Below are positions 46,351-57,642 of a stretch of 64,000 bases of DNA, in pieces. The stretch is from Agromyces aureus (lineage in GTDB: Bacteria > Actinomycetota > Actinomycetes > Actinomycetales > Microbacteriaceae). Under the pieces are notes generated by a model, which was not told the origin of the DNA, ran no database searches, and saw only the letters and a program-made list of their open reading frames with translations. Position 1 is the stretch's first letter. Every line of letters begins with the position of its first letter. The stretch is from the NCBI RefSeq assembly GCF_001660485.1, contig NZ_CP013979.1, positions 2,046,001-2,110,000 on the forward strand, in the 5' to 3' direction. The position numbers and the translations under genes are program-made.

Positions 46351-46644
46351 ATGGCAACGGATTACGACGCACCACGGAAGACCGAGGACGACTCTGAGTC
46401 GATCGAGGCCCTCAAGGAGCGCGTGCCTGACAAGATGTCCGGTGTGGTCGACGTCGAAGACGCCGACAACCCCGGTGGTTTCGACCTGCCCGGTGCCGAC
46501 CTGTCGGACGTCGAGCTCGACGTCGTCGTGCTGCCGCCGCAGGCGGACGAGTTCACCTGTGTGAACTGCTTCCTGGTGAAGCACCGTTCGCAGATCGATC
46601 ACGAGTCCAAGCTCGGACCGATCTGCCAGGAGTGCGCTGCCTAG
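46351..46644 (+). CDS. DUF4193 family protein
   Basis: A 97-residue acidic protein universal in actinobacteria. The last 40 residues carry FTCVNCFLVKHRSQ and PICQECAA, a CxxC ... CxxC zinc-ribbon pair. The rest is acidic (DDSESIEALKERVPDKMSGVVDVEDADNP). The ATG at 46351 (MATDYDAPRK) matches the family start. Function unknown. Its stop overlaps that of the convergent DUF3093 gene. The same block (DUF4193, DUF3093, dut, DUF3710) occurs around Rv2696c-Rv2699c in Mycobacterium tuberculosis. Confidence 0.92.
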   Translation: MATDYDAPRKTEDDSESIEALKERVPDKMSGVVDVEDADNPGGFDLPGADLSDVELDVVVLPPQADEFTCVNCFLVKHRSQIDHESKLGPICQECAA

Positions 46645-47105
46645 TCGGCGTTCTCCCCGTGCTCTGGCCGTCGCGATCCGTTGATCGCGGCGGCCAATTC
46701 GTTTGCCCGGCGGCTGGAGACGAGCCAGTAGGGCACGGGGTCGGCGGCGTCCTCGATCGGGACGCGCACGAGCGTCTTCACCCACCCGCGCGTGACGAGG
46801 TACGCCCGGGCGTCCAGGCCCGTGCCCATCTCGACGCGCGCGTGCGCCTCGTCCGCCGCGACGGCTTCGCCGGTCTGGCTCAGCGCGATCTCGGCACGAC
46901 CGGCGCGGAGGACGCCGTCGGCCACCTCGACGACCGGCGAGGTCAGCGAGAGCGTGCCGACGCACGCGGCGTAGAGCACGATGCCGGTCGCGATCCCGGC
47001 CGGCATCGACACCGGTGCGAGCACCAGGATGCTCGCGGGCACGAGCAGCAGTGTGGCGATGTAGATCCACGGGGTCGGCCAGAGGCGTTCGCGATAGACG
47101 GGCAT
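46641..47105 (-). CDS. DUF3093 family membrane protein
   Basis: A 154-residue protein. The N-terminus MPVYRERLWPTPWIYIA is the DUF3093 signature, followed by two transmembrane helices (about 13-33 and 36-54) and a C-terminal PH-like beta-rich domain (DGVLRAGRAEIALSQTGEAV... LVTRGWVKTLVRVPIEDAADPVPYWLVSSRRANELAAAI). Function unknown. Divergent from dut and convergent with the DUF4193 gene, a fixed arrangement in actinobacteria. Confidence 0.92.
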   Translation of the reverse strand: MPVYRERLWPTPWIYIATLLLVPASILVLAPVSMPAGIATGIVLYAACVGTLSLTSPVVEVADGVLRAGRAEIALSQTGEAVAADEAHARVEMGTGLDARAYLVTRGWVKTLVRVPIEDAADPVPYWLVSSRRANELAAAINGSRRPEHGENAD

Positions 47106-47131
47106 GGCTCTATTCGATCAGACTTCTGCAC

Positions 47132-47137
47132 TACCCT
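47132..47137 (+). promoter_or_regulatory. -10 element of dut (leaderless)
   Basis: TACCCT followed by 6 bases and the GTG start at 47144; no Shine-Dalgarno. Confidence 0.6.
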
Positions 47138-47143
47138 CGAACG

Positions 47144-47602
47144 GTGACCGATTCCGTCGAGGTGCTCATCACCGCAGACCGTGTTCCCGCCTACGCCCAC
47201 GCCGGCGACGCGGGCGCCGACCTCCACGCCGCAGAGGCGATCGTCCTGCAGCCCGGAGCGCGTGCCGCCGTCGGCACGGGGGTCGCGATCGCGCTTCCCG
47301 ACGGTTACGTCGGCTTCGTCGTTCCGCGTTCGGGCCTCGCGTTCAAGCACGGCATCACGATCGTGAACGCACCCGGCACGATCGACGCGGGCTACCGCGG
47401 CGAGATCAAGGTCGCATTGTTGAACACCGATTCGAGCGCGCCGCATGCGATCGAGGTGGGCGACCGCATCGCCCAGCTCATCGTCATGCCCGTGAGTCGA
47501 GCGAGGTTCGTCGCCGTCGAGCGGCTCCCCGGGAGCCAGCGAGGCGAGGGGGGATTCGGCTCCACCGGATTCGGTGAGCACAAGTCAGGAGAGAGCGCGT
47601 GA
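47144..47602 (+). CDS. dut: Deoxyuridine 5'-triphosphate nucleotidohydrolase (dUTPase)
   Basis: A 152-residue trimeric dUTPase producing dUMP for thymidylate synthesis. The five family motifs are visible: AGDAGADLHA, VPRSGLAFKHG (phosphate-binding Ser), NAPGTIDAGYRGEI (catalytic Asp and Tyr), GDRIAQLIV and the C-terminal RGEGGFGSTG arm. A GTG start with a leaderless -10 upstream. The GTG start of the DUF3710 gene overlaps its stop by 4 bases. Confidence 0.96.
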   Translation: MTDSVEVLITADRVPAYAHAGDAGADLHAAEAIVLQPGARAAVGTGVAIALPDGYVGFVVPRSGLAFKHGITIVNAPGTIDAGYRGEIKVALLNTDSSAPHAIEVGDRIAQLIVMPVSRARFVAVERLPGSQRGEGGFGSTGFGEHKSGESA

Positions 47603-48219
47603 GCGATATCGAGAACGTCGACGAAGTCCCCGTCGACCACCCCAAGTCCGCACCCGACGACCGAGCGTCCGCGGGCCCGTTCGACGAGTCCGAGGCGAAC
47701 CCCGTTCGTCCGTACGTCGATCTCGGCGGACTGAAGGTCCTGCCGCGCGAGGGGCTCCACGTGCGCCTCGAGGTCGAGGAGGGCACCAAGCGGGTCGTGG
47801 CGATCGGCCTCGACTACGCGAATTCGACGCTGCAGGTGCAGCCGTTCGCGGCTCCGCGCAACAGCGGACTCTGGCACGAGATCCGGTCGCAGATCGCCGA
47901 GCAGATCGCCCGTCAGGGCGGCACGACGACGGTGCGCGAGGGGGCGTTCGGGCCCGAGGTCCTGGCGCAGATCCCGGTCGCCGCAGCCGAGGGCCAGGCC
48001 GGCCACCAGCGTCTCGCCCGGTTCATCGGCGTCGACGGTCCCAGGTGGTTCCTCCGCGGCGTCATCGCCGGCGAGGCCGCGGTCGATCCGACCGCTGCAG
48101 CCAAGATCGAGGACCTCTTCCGGTCGATCGTGGTGGTGCGCGGCTCGACGCCGATGCCGCCCCGCGACCTGATCCCGCTGCGCATGCCGAGCACCTCAGC
48201 CGGCGCGCCGACCACGTAG
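47599..48219 (+). CDS. DUF3710 family protein
   Basis: A 206-residue protein of the actinobacteria-specific DUF3710 family. Acidic N-terminal 35 residues, then PYVDLGGLKVLPREGLHVRLEVEEGTKRVVAIGLDYANSTLQVQPFAAPR and GPRWFLRGVIAGEAA, all conserved in the family. Coupled to dut by a GTGA overlap. The DUF3159 gene starts 2 bases after the stop. Function unknown; its constant association with dut hints at nucleotide or envelope homeostasis, without direct evidence. Confidence 0.92.
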   Translation: MSDIENVDEVPVDHPKSAPDDRASAGPFDESEANPVRPYVDLGGLKVLPREGLHVRLEVEEGTKRVVAIGLDYANSTLQVQPFAAPRNSGLWHEIRSQIAEQIARQGGTTTVREGAFGPEVLAQIPVAAAEGQAGHQRLARFIGVDGPRWFLRGVIAGEAAVDPTAAAKIEDLFRSIVVVRGSTPMPPRDLIPLRMPSTSAGAPTT

Positions 48220-48221
48220 CG

Positions 48222-49001
48222 ATGGCCGATCCCGACGCGACCCCGTCCGCCAGCGAAGAGCGGGCGGATGCCGCGACCGCCGACGCGACCTCGGGGGAGT
48301 TCGCCCGTCAGATGGCCGCGGCCGCCGAGCGCAGCGGTCTTGGCGCGCTCGCCCGCGACGACAAGCTGAGTGGCGGCGACCTGCTGAGGGCGATCGGCGG
48401 AGTCCGTGGCGTCCTCGAGGCGCTCCTGCCCGGGCTCGTGTTCCTCGTGACGTACGCCGTGCTCACGAGCCTCATGGGCTGGCCGACGCAAGATGCCCTC
48501 GTTCCCGCACTCGCGGCATCCGTCGGGCTCGCGGTCGTGTTCACGGCCGTGCGTCTCGCGACCAAGGGTCAGCCCACGCAGGCGATCGCTGGACTCATCG
48601 GCGTCCTCGCCTCCGCGGCGCTGTCGCTGTGGTCCGGCGATGCGCGCGACAACTACGTGCTCGGGTTCTTCACGAACGCCGCGTACGCGATCGCCCTGCT
48701 CATCTCGCTGCTGGTGCGCTGGCCGGCCATCGGCGTGATCGTCGGCTTCCTGATGGGCGACGGCACCGCGTGGCGAACCGATCGGCGCAAGATGCGCGCG
48801 GCGCAGTTCCTCACGATCGTCTGGATCTGCTTCTTCGCGGCACGGTTGATCGTGCAGGTTCCGCTCTACTTCGTCGACAACGTCGCGGCGCTCGGCCTCA
48901 CCCGACTGCTGATGGGCGTGCCGCTCTACGCCCTCGTGCTCGTCTTCAGCTGGCTCGTCGTCCGGGCCGTCTATCCGTCATCCGCTCGTACCGCCGAGTG
49001 A
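48222..49001 (+). CDS. DUF3159 family membrane protein
   Basis: A 259-residue protein. An acidic N-terminal 60 residues is followed by six transmembrane segments in three pairs (about 70-90, 95-112, 118-135, 140-165, 188-210 and 225-250). ALLPGLVFLVTYAV and YVLGFFTNAAYAIALLISLLVRWPAIGVIVGFLMGDGTAWR are family motifs. In M. tuberculosis an OB-fold gene lies between DUF3710 and DUF3159 and trkA genes follow; here both are absent. Function unknown. Confidence 0.9.
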   Translation: MADPDATPSASEERADAATADATSGEFARQMAAAAERSGLGALARDDKLSGGDLLRAIGGVRGVLEALLPGLVFLVTYAVLTSLMGWPTQDALVPALAASVGLAVVFTAVRLATKGQPTQAIAGLIGVLASAALSLWSGDARDNYVLGFFTNAAYAIALLISLLVRWPAIGVIVGFLMGDGTAWRTDRRKMRAAQFLTIVWICFFAARLIVQVPLYFVDNVAALGLTRLLMGVPLYALVLVFSWLVVRAVYPSSARTAE

Positions 49002-49007
49002 TACAGT

Positions 49008-49025
49008 TATCTCGACATCGAGATA
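49008..49025. promoter_or_regulatory. Short inverted repeat upstream of acnA
   Basis: TATCTCGA-CA-TCGAGATA, an 8-bp perfect inverted repeat with a 2-base centre, lies about 130 bases upstream of the acnA GTG in the gap after the DUF3159 gene. Size and symmetry fit a dimeric repressor site; in corynebacteria acn is controlled by the TetR-type AcnR, but no regulator gene is present here, so assignment is open. Confidence 0.5.
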
Positions 49026-49157
49026 CATTTCCGCGGTGATGCGGAGCCTGTCGGGCGTGATGGCGCTTAGGTTACCCTTGCTGGAACAGCCCCATGTTCG
49101 ACGGAGATGATGGAGTGCTGCGCCCCACCGCGCGGCATCCGTGAAGGAGAGGACATC

Positions 49158-51968
<2,811 letters not shown>

Positions 51969-51984
51969 GCATTCGCGTCCAAAT

Positions 51985-52026
51985 GCCCGCTTCTCCGGTC
52001 CGGATCATCCGGCCGGGGGAGCGGGC
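51985..52026 (+). terminator. Hairpin terminator after acnA
   Basis: Imperfect stem of about 20 bp (GCCCGCT with AGCGGGC at the base, TCCGG/CCGGA near the tip, several G-T pairs and one bulge), 16 bases after the acnA stop, followed by GTTCTG. Confidence 0.65.
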
Positions 52027-52146
52027 GTTCTGCGTGAGACGGTGGCCGTCACGGGGCGATGGCCGGCGGCGGAGGCGGGCCCGAACGGTGTCCGACGCCC
52101 CGCTCGTGCGACGTCGCGGCGTCGGAGTGGCGCAGGGGCGACCGCG

Positions 52147-52152
52147 TAGAAT
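52147..52152 (+). promoter_or_regulatory. -10 element upstream of dxs
   Basis: TAGAAT, 6 bases from an ATG at 52159 that is out of frame with dxs. The dxs start at 52200 would then have a leader of about 40 bases containing its GAAAGGTGG ribosome-binding site. Confidence 0.6.
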
Positions 52153-52199
52153 GACGTGATGCGCCGGTCTATCCGTCGCAGAAGTGAAAGGTGGTCTCG

Positions 52200-54143
52200 A
52201 TGTCCCTTCTGGAGTCGATCGGAGGTCCTCGAGACCTCGACGCTCTCTCGAAGGATCAGCTCGAGCAGCTGGCCGCCGAGATCCGCGAGTACCTCGTGCG
52301 CAACGTCGCGAAGACCGGCGGTCACCTCGGCCCGAACCTCGGTGTGGTGGAGCTCACGATCGCCATGCATCGCGTGTTCGATTCGCCGCGCGATGCGATC
52401 GTGTTCGACACCGGACACCAGTCCTACGTGCACAAGCTGCTGACCGGGCGCCAGGACTTCTCCACGCTGCGCCAGGAGGGCGGCCTCGCGGGCTACCCGC
52501 AGCGGTCCGAGTCCGAGCACGACATCGTCGAGAGCTCGCACGCGTCGAGTTCGCTGTCGTGGGCCGACGGCATCTCGCGCGCGTTCTCGATGACCGGCCA
52601 GAACGACCGCTTCGTCGTCGCCGTCGTCGGAGACGGCGCGCTCACGGGCGGCATGACGTGGGAGGCGCTGAACAACATCAGCGACGACAACAATCGTCGT
52701 CTCGTGATCGTCGTCAACGACAACGGGCGCTCGTACGCGCCGACCATCGGCGGCATGGCGCGCTTCCTCAGCGGTGTCCGCACGCGCCGCAGCTACCGCA
52801 ACCTCTACCTCACGAGCCAGCGCGCCTTCAACAAGCTCGGGAGCCCCGGGCGTGCGCTCTACCGCGGTGTCCGCGGCGGAACGCACGGGTTCCTCGCCCG
52901 CTTCTCGAACAACGAGGCGCTGTACTCGAACCTCGACATCAAGTACATCGGCCCGGTGCACGGCCACGACGTCACGGCCATGATCGAGGCGTTCGAGCAG
53001 GCGAAGCACTACGGTGCCCCGGTCATCGTGCACGCGATCACCGAGAAGGGGCGCGGCTACGAGCCGGCGCTGAAAGACGTCGCAGACCAGTTCCACGCCG
53101 TCGGCCAGATCGACCCCGAGACCGGCGAGTCGCTCGAGACGACCGGCGCGGCGAGCTGGACCAGCGTCTTCGGAGACAAGCTCGTCGAACTCGCGTCCGA
53201 GAACGAGCGCATCGTCGGCATCACGGCCGCGATGCTGCGTCCCACCGGCCTCCACAAGATGGCTGAACGCTTCCCCGAGCGGGTCATCGACGTCGGCATC
53301 GCCGAGCAGCACGCCGCGACCTCTGCTGCAGGCCTCGCCTTCGGCGGCATGCATCCGGTCGTCGCGATCTATGCGACGTTCGTGAATCGCGCCTTCGATC
53401 AGGTGCTGATGGATGTCGCGCTGCACAAGGCCGGCGTGACGTTCGTGCTCGATAGGGCCGGCGTCACCGGCCCCGACGGACCGAGCCACCACGGCGTGTG
53501 GGATCTCGCGATCCTGCAGGTCGTGCCCGGCATCCGGCTCGCGGCCCCCCGTGACTCCGTGCGCCTCGAGGAGGAACTCGCCGAGGCCGTGGCCGTCGAC
53601 GACGGACCGACCGCGCTCCGGTTCCCGAAGGGCAGTGTCGGCGCGTTCTACGACGCCGTGCGCCGCACCGAGGACGGCGTCGACGTGCTCCGCGAGAGCT
53701 CGAGCAAGGACGTCCTCATCGTGACGGTCGGCCCGATGGCGGGCACCGGTCTCGAGGTCGCCGAGCGGCTCGCCGCGCAGGGCATCGGCGCGACGGTCGT
53801 CGATCCGCGCTGGGTCGTCCCCGTGCCGCGCAGCGTCGTGAGCATGTCGGCCGAGCACCGCCTCGTGGTATGCATCGAAGACGGCATCCGCGTCGGCGGC
53901 ATCGGCACGCGCATCCGCCAGGACCTTCGCGAGGCGGGTGTCGACACCGCGGTGACCGAGGTCGGGCTGCCCGACGAGTTCCTCGACCACGCGTCCCGCG
54001 CGCAGATCCTCGAGCGCACCCAGCTGACCCCTCAGCACATCGCCCGAGATGTCATGGGCATGGTGCTCGGGTCGAAGCTGCCGCACGCCCGGGGCGTCTC
54101 CAGCGATACCGGTGCGAGCCCCATCGTCGCCCGAGAGGGCTGA
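52200..54143 (+). CDS. dxs: 1-deoxy-D-xylulose-5-phosphate synthase
   Basis: A 647-residue TPP-dependent enzyme that condenses pyruvate and glyceraldehyde 3-phosphate, the first step of the MEP isoprenoid pathway. Key motifs: GGHLGPNLGVVELT, DTGHQSYVHKLLTGR, the TPP-binding VVGDGALTGGMTWEALNN, and DVGIAEQHAATSAAGLAFGG with the catalytic Glu. The ATG at 52200 matches the family start (MSLLESIGGPRDL). dxs, rnd and the DUF3000 gene are neighbours in many actinobacteria (Rv2680-Rv2682c); here fadB-fadA lie between. Confidence 0.97.
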   Translation: MSLLESIGGPRDLDALSKDQLEQLAAEIREYLVRNVAKTGGHLGPNLGVVELTIAMHRVFDSPRDAIVFDTGHQSYVHKLLTGRQDFSTLRQEGGLAGYPQRSESEHDIVESSHASSSLSWADGISRAFSMTGQNDRFVVAVVGDGALTGGMTWEALNNISDDNNRRLVIVVNDNGRSYAPTIGGMARFLSGVRTRRSYRNLYLTSQRAFNKLGSPGRALYRGVRGGTHGFLARFSNNEALYSNLDIKYIGPVHGHDVTAMIEAFEQAKHYGAPVIVHAITEKGRGYEPALKDVADQFHAVGQIDPETGESLETTGAASWTSVFGDKLVELASENERIVGITAAMLRPTGLHKMAERFPERVIDVGIAEQHAATSAAGLAFGGMHPVVAIYATFVNRAFDQVLMDVALHKAGVTFVLDRAGVTGPDGPSHHGVWDLAILQVVPGIRLAAPRDSVRLEEELAEAVAVDDGPTALRFPKGSVGAFYDAVRRTEDGVDVLRESSSKDVLIVTVGPMAGTGLEVAERLAAQGIGATVVDPRWVVPVPRSVVSMSAEHRLVVCIEDGIRVGGIGTRIRQDLREAGVDTAVTEVGLPDEFLDHASRAQILERTQLTPQHIARDVMGMVLGSKLPHARGVSSDTGASPIVAREG

Positions 54144-54164
54144 GCCGGACCGAACCCGTACAAG

Positions 54165-54203
54165 ACACGAGGCCGGATCCGCACTGCGGACCCGGCCTCG
54201 TGT
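54165..54203. terminator. Bidirectional hairpin terminator
   Basis: An 18-bp stem with one mismatch (ACACGAGGCCGG with CCGGCCTCGTGT, then TCCGC/GCGGA) and a 3-base loop between the convergent dxs and fadB genes. Confidence 0.85.
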
Positions 54204-54220
54204 CGTGGTGACGTCGTCGG

Positions 54221-56362
54221 CTACGCGCCGACGCCACGCACGGGCGGTGTGTGGAAGGTGCTTCCGAACACGCGCTCGGACGCCCCGACGCGGTCGAGAT
54301 ACGGCGTCACGCCGCCCATCTGGAACGGGAACCCGGCACCGAGGATCATGCAGAGGTCGATGTCCTCGGGCGCAGCCACGACCGAGTCGTCGAGCATGAG
54401 CTTGATCTCGCGGGCGAGACCGTCTTCGAGCGCGACGAGGATCTCCTCGGCCGTGCGCGGGTTCTTGCCGCCCGCGACGATCTTGAGCGCGCCCTTGTCG
54501 AAGCCCTTGACCTTGCCCTTGTCATCCTTCTCGAGGAGCGTGCCGTAGTCGGCCAGTCTGTGCAGGTTCTCGCTGCGGTAGAACCGGTCGGGGAAGGCGG
54601 CGTGGTGCGTGTCGAGCACGTGCGCGCCGACCTTCAGCCCGACGAGGTCCAGCAGCGCCGAGGGCGACATGGGCAGTCCGAGCGGCGCGATCGCCTTGTC
54701 GACCGTCTCGAACGAGGTGCCCTCGTCGACGGCCTTCATGGCCTCGCCGAGCAGGACGGCGAGCAGTCGGTTGACCACGAACCCGGGCGTGTCGGCCGTG
54801 ATGACGGCGTTCTTCTTCAGGTTCCGCGCCGTGACCATGGCGGTCGAGAGCGTCGCCTCGTCGGTGTGCGACGTCTTGACGACCTCGATCAGGGGCATCA
54901 GCGCGACCGGGGTGAAGAAGTGGAAGCCGACGAGACGCTCGGGGTGGGCGAGCTTCGCGCCGATCTGCTCGACCGAGAGCGAGGACGTATTCGTGGCGAG
55001 CACGGCCTCGGGCGAGATGAACTGCTCCACCTCGGCGAACACGGCCTGCTTGATCTCGAGCTCCTCGAACACGGCCTCGATGATCCAGTCGCAGTCGGCG
55101 AAGTCGGCCTTGTCGGTGGTTCCGGTGACGAGCGCCTTGAGGCGGTTCGCCTCGTCGGGCGAGATGCGGCCCTTGCCGAGCAGCGTGTCGATCTCCCCGG
55201 CGATGTAGGCGACGCCCTTGTCCACGCGCGCCTGGTCGATGTCGGTGATGACGACGGGCACGCGCAGGCGGCGCACGAAGAGCAGCGCGAGCTGGCTGGC
55301 CATGTATCCGGCGCCGAGCACGCCGACCTTCGTGACCTTCTTCGCGATCGCCTTGTCGGGGGCGCCGGCGGGCCGCTTCGTGCGCTTCTGCACGAGGTTG
55401 AACGAATAGATCGACGCCTGCAGCTGGTCACCGGCGATGAGCTCGGCGAGCACCTCGTCTTCGCGCTGGAAGCCCTCGGCACGCGTGCCGCTCTTGGCCG
55501 CCTTCATGAGGTCCAGCGCCGCGTAGGGCGCCTGGGGAACGGTGCCGATGCGCTTCGCGAGCGTGTCGCGGGCGATCTTGATCGCGATGTCCCACTTGGC
55601 CAGGCGTTCGAGCTTGCCGGGTTCGTTCGGGCGCTTGACCTTGACGGTGCCGTTGATCACACCGTCGGCCCACTTGAGGGAGTCCTCGAGGTAGTTCACC
55701 GAAGGGAAGATCGCGTCGGCGAGGCCGAGGTCGAACGCGTCCTGCGCCTTGAGGGTGCGGTTCTGCTTCAACGGATTCTCGATGACCACCTTGAGGGCGT
55801 TCTCGATGCCGATGAGGTTCGGCAGGATGGTCGCCCCGCCCCATCCGGGGATGAGTCCGAGGAAGACCTCGGGCAGCGCGAGCGCCGGAGCCGAGGCATC
55901 GACCGTGCGGTAGTCGGCATGTAGCCCGATCTCGAGGCCTCCGCCGAGTGCGAGCCCGTTCGTGAAGGCGAACGACGGTACGCCGAGCCCGGACAGCTTC
56001 GCGAGGGCGTAGTGACCGAGCTGCACGAACTTCTTCGCGGTCTCTTGGTCGGGGATCTCGGCGACCTTCGAGAGGTCGGCGCCCGCAGCGAGGATGAACG
56101 GCTTGCCGGTGACGGCGACGGCTTGGATCTCGCCGGCCGCGGCTCGCGCCTTCAGCTGGTCGAGTACCTCGGCGTACTCGAGCAGCGAGGCCGCGCCGAG
56201 CGTGTTCGGTCGCGTGTGGTCGCGGCCGTTGTCGAGGGTCACGAGCGCGAGGGTCTTGCCCGAGGGCAGACGGATGTCGCGGACGTACGAGTGCGTCACG
56301 ACCTCGTCGTCGCCGGCGAGGGCGACGAGGGGGGCGAAGTCGATGGTCGAGTAGTCGGTCAT
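54221..56362 (-). CDS. fadB: 3-hydroxyacyl-CoA dehydrogenase / enoyl-CoA hydratase, multifunctional
   Basis: A 713-residue two-domain beta-oxidation enzyme. The crotonase domain spans about 1-300, with oxyanion-hole segments PFILAAGADLSKV and FTNGLALGGGLEIGLHADYR and the Glu in ALPEVFLGLIPGWGG. The NAD-binding domain starts near 325 (VGVLGAGYMASQLAL), with FHFFTPVALMPLIEVVKT carrying the catalytic His, followed by two C-terminal dehydrogenase domains (GFVVNRLLAVLLGEAMKAVDEG). It hydrates enoyl-CoA and oxidises the product. The start overlaps the fadA stop by 4 bases (ATGA), so fadA-fadB are coupled. Confidence 0.95.
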   Translation of the reverse strand: MTDYSTIDFAPLVALAGDDEVVTHSYVRDIRLPSGKTLALVTLDNGRDHTRPNTLGAASLLEYAEVLDQLKARAAAGEIQAVAVTGKPFILAAGADLSKVAEIPDQETAKKFVQLGHYALAKLSGLGVPSFAFTNGLALGGGLEIGLHADYRTVDASAPALALPEVFLGLIPGWGGATILPNLIGIENALKVVIENPLKQNRTLKAQDAFDLGLADAIFPSVNYLEDSLKWADGVINGTVKVKRPNEPGKLERLAKWDIAIKIARDTLAKRIGTVPQAPYAALDLMKAAKSGTRAEGFQREDEVLAELIAGDQLQASIYSFNLVQKRTKRPAGAPDKAIAKKVTKVGVLGAGYMASQLALLFVRRLRVPVVITDIDQARVDKGVAYIAGEIDTLLGKGRISPDEANRLKALVTGTTDKADFADCDWIIEAVFEELEIKQAVFAEVEQFISPEAVLATNTSSLSVEQIGAKLAHPERLVGFHFFTPVALMPLIEVVKTSHTDEATLSTAMVTARNLKKNAVITADTPGFVVNRLLAVLLGEAMKAVDEGTSFETVDKAIAPLGLPMSPSALLDLVGLKVGAHVLDTHHAAFPDRFYRSENLHRLADYGTLLEKDDKGKVKGFDKGALKIVAGGKNPRTAEEILVALEDGLAREIKLMLDDSVVAAPEDIDLCMILGAGFPFQMGGVTPYLDRVGASERVFGSTFHTPPVRGVGA

Positions 56363-57567
56363 GCGCGCTTCTTCGCCTTCTTGTCGAAGTTCGGGTTCTC
56401 CCAGATCATCGTGCCGCCCTGGCCGAGGCCGACGCACATGCTCGTGATGCCGTAGCGAAGCTCGGGGCGCTCGGCGAACTGGCTCGCGAGCTGGTTCATC
56501 AGTCGGACGCCGGATGACGCGAGCGGGTGTCCGACCGCGATGGCGCCGCCCCAGGGGTTGATGCGGGGGTCCTCGTCGTCGATGCCGTAGTGGTCCATGA
56601 AGGAGAGCACCTGCACGGCGAACGCCTCGTTCATCTCGAACAGGTCGATGTCCTCGATGGTCAGGCCCGCCTTGCGAAGGGCCTTCTCGGTCGCCGGGAT
56701 CGGGCCGATGCCCATGATCTCGGGGTCGACGCCGGCGAAGGCGAAGCTGACGAGCTTCATCTTGGGAGCGAGGCCGAATTCCTTCGCGGCGTCGCCCGAA
56801 GCGAGCAGGGCCGCGGTCGCACCGTCGTTGAGGCCCGACGCGTTGCCGGCCGTGACGCGGCCGTGGGGGCGGAACGGGGTCTTCAGCGCGGCGAGGCCCT
56901 CGAGGGTGGTCTCGGGGCGCATGACCTCGTCCTGCGTGGCGAGGCCCCAGCCCTGCTCGGTGCGGATCGCGACCGAGACGAGGTCCTGCTGGATCTTGCC
57001 CGCGGCGTAGGCCGCGGCGGTCTTCTGCTGGCTGGCGAGGGCGAAGCGGTCGCTGCGTTCCTTGGTCAACTGCGGGAAGCGGTCGTGGATGCGCTCGGCG
57101 GTGGCGCCCATGACGAGGGCGTCCTCGCCGACGAGGCGCTCGCTCAGGAAGCGGGGGTTGGGGTCGACGCCCGATCCCATCGGGTGGTGGCCCATGTGTT
57201 CGACGCCGCCGGCGATGGCGAAGTCGTACATGCCGTAGCCGATCGAGCCCGAGACCATGGCCGCGGCGGTCATCGCCCCGGCGCACATGCGGTCGATCGA
57301 GAATCCCGGGACGGTCTTCGGGAGGCCCGCGAGGATCGCCGCCGTACGACCGAGCGTGAGGCCCTGGTCTCCGGTCTGCGTCGTCGCGGCGATGGCCACG
57401 TCGTCGATACGATCCTTCGGGACGTTCGGGTTGCGCTCGAGCAGTCCGACGATCGCCTTCACGACGAGGTCATCGGCTCGAGTGTTCCAATACATGCCCT
57501 TTTCGCCGGCCTTGCCGAACGGAGTCCGGACTCCGTCGACGAAGACGACATCAGCTTGATGTGCCAC
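56359..57567 (-). CDS. fadA: Acetyl-CoA acyltransferase (thiolase)
   Basis: A 402-residue thiolase for the last step of beta-oxidation. Catalytic Cys91-type site in FSIDRMCAGAMTAAAMVSG, His in NPWGGAIAVGHPLASSG, and the second Cys in GITSMCVGLGQGGTMIWE. The GTG at 57567 is preferred because GAAAGTGAG lies about 7 bases upstream; another GTG at 57579 is possible. TAGGAT at 57599-57604 is the likely -10, giving a short leader. Coupled to fadB downstream. Confidence 0.95.
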   Translation of the reverse strand: MAHQADVVFVDGVRTPFGKAGEKGMYWNTRADDLVVKAIVGLLERNPNVPKDRIDDVAIAATTQTGDQGLTLGRTAAILAGLPKTVPGFSIDRMCAGAMTAAAMVSGSIGYGMYDFAIAGGVEHMGHHPMGSGVDPNPRFLSERLVGEDALVMGATAERIHDRFPQLTKERSDRFALASQQKTAAAYAAGKIQQDLVSVAIRTEQGWGLATQDEVMRPETTLEGLAALKTPFRPHGRVTAGNASGLNDGATAALLASGDAAKEFGLAPKMKLVSFAFAGVDPEIMGIGPIPATEKALRKAGLTIEDIDLFEMNEAFAVQVLSFMDHYGIDDEDPRINPWGGAIAVGHPLASSGVRLMNQLASQFAERPELRYGITSMCVGLGQGGTMIWENPNFDKKAKKRA

Positions 57568-57642
57568 GCTGCAGCTCACTTTCGATCTGGATGGTTCGAT
57601 CCTACGAAGCGGCCCTGCGCGGCCTGAATCGCTTGACGGTTC

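Noticed and set aside
54221..57286. A single 1021-codon fusion of fadA and fadB
   Set aside because: The frame upstream of 56362 is a shadow of the thiolase gene; the ATGA overlap shows two separately translated genes.
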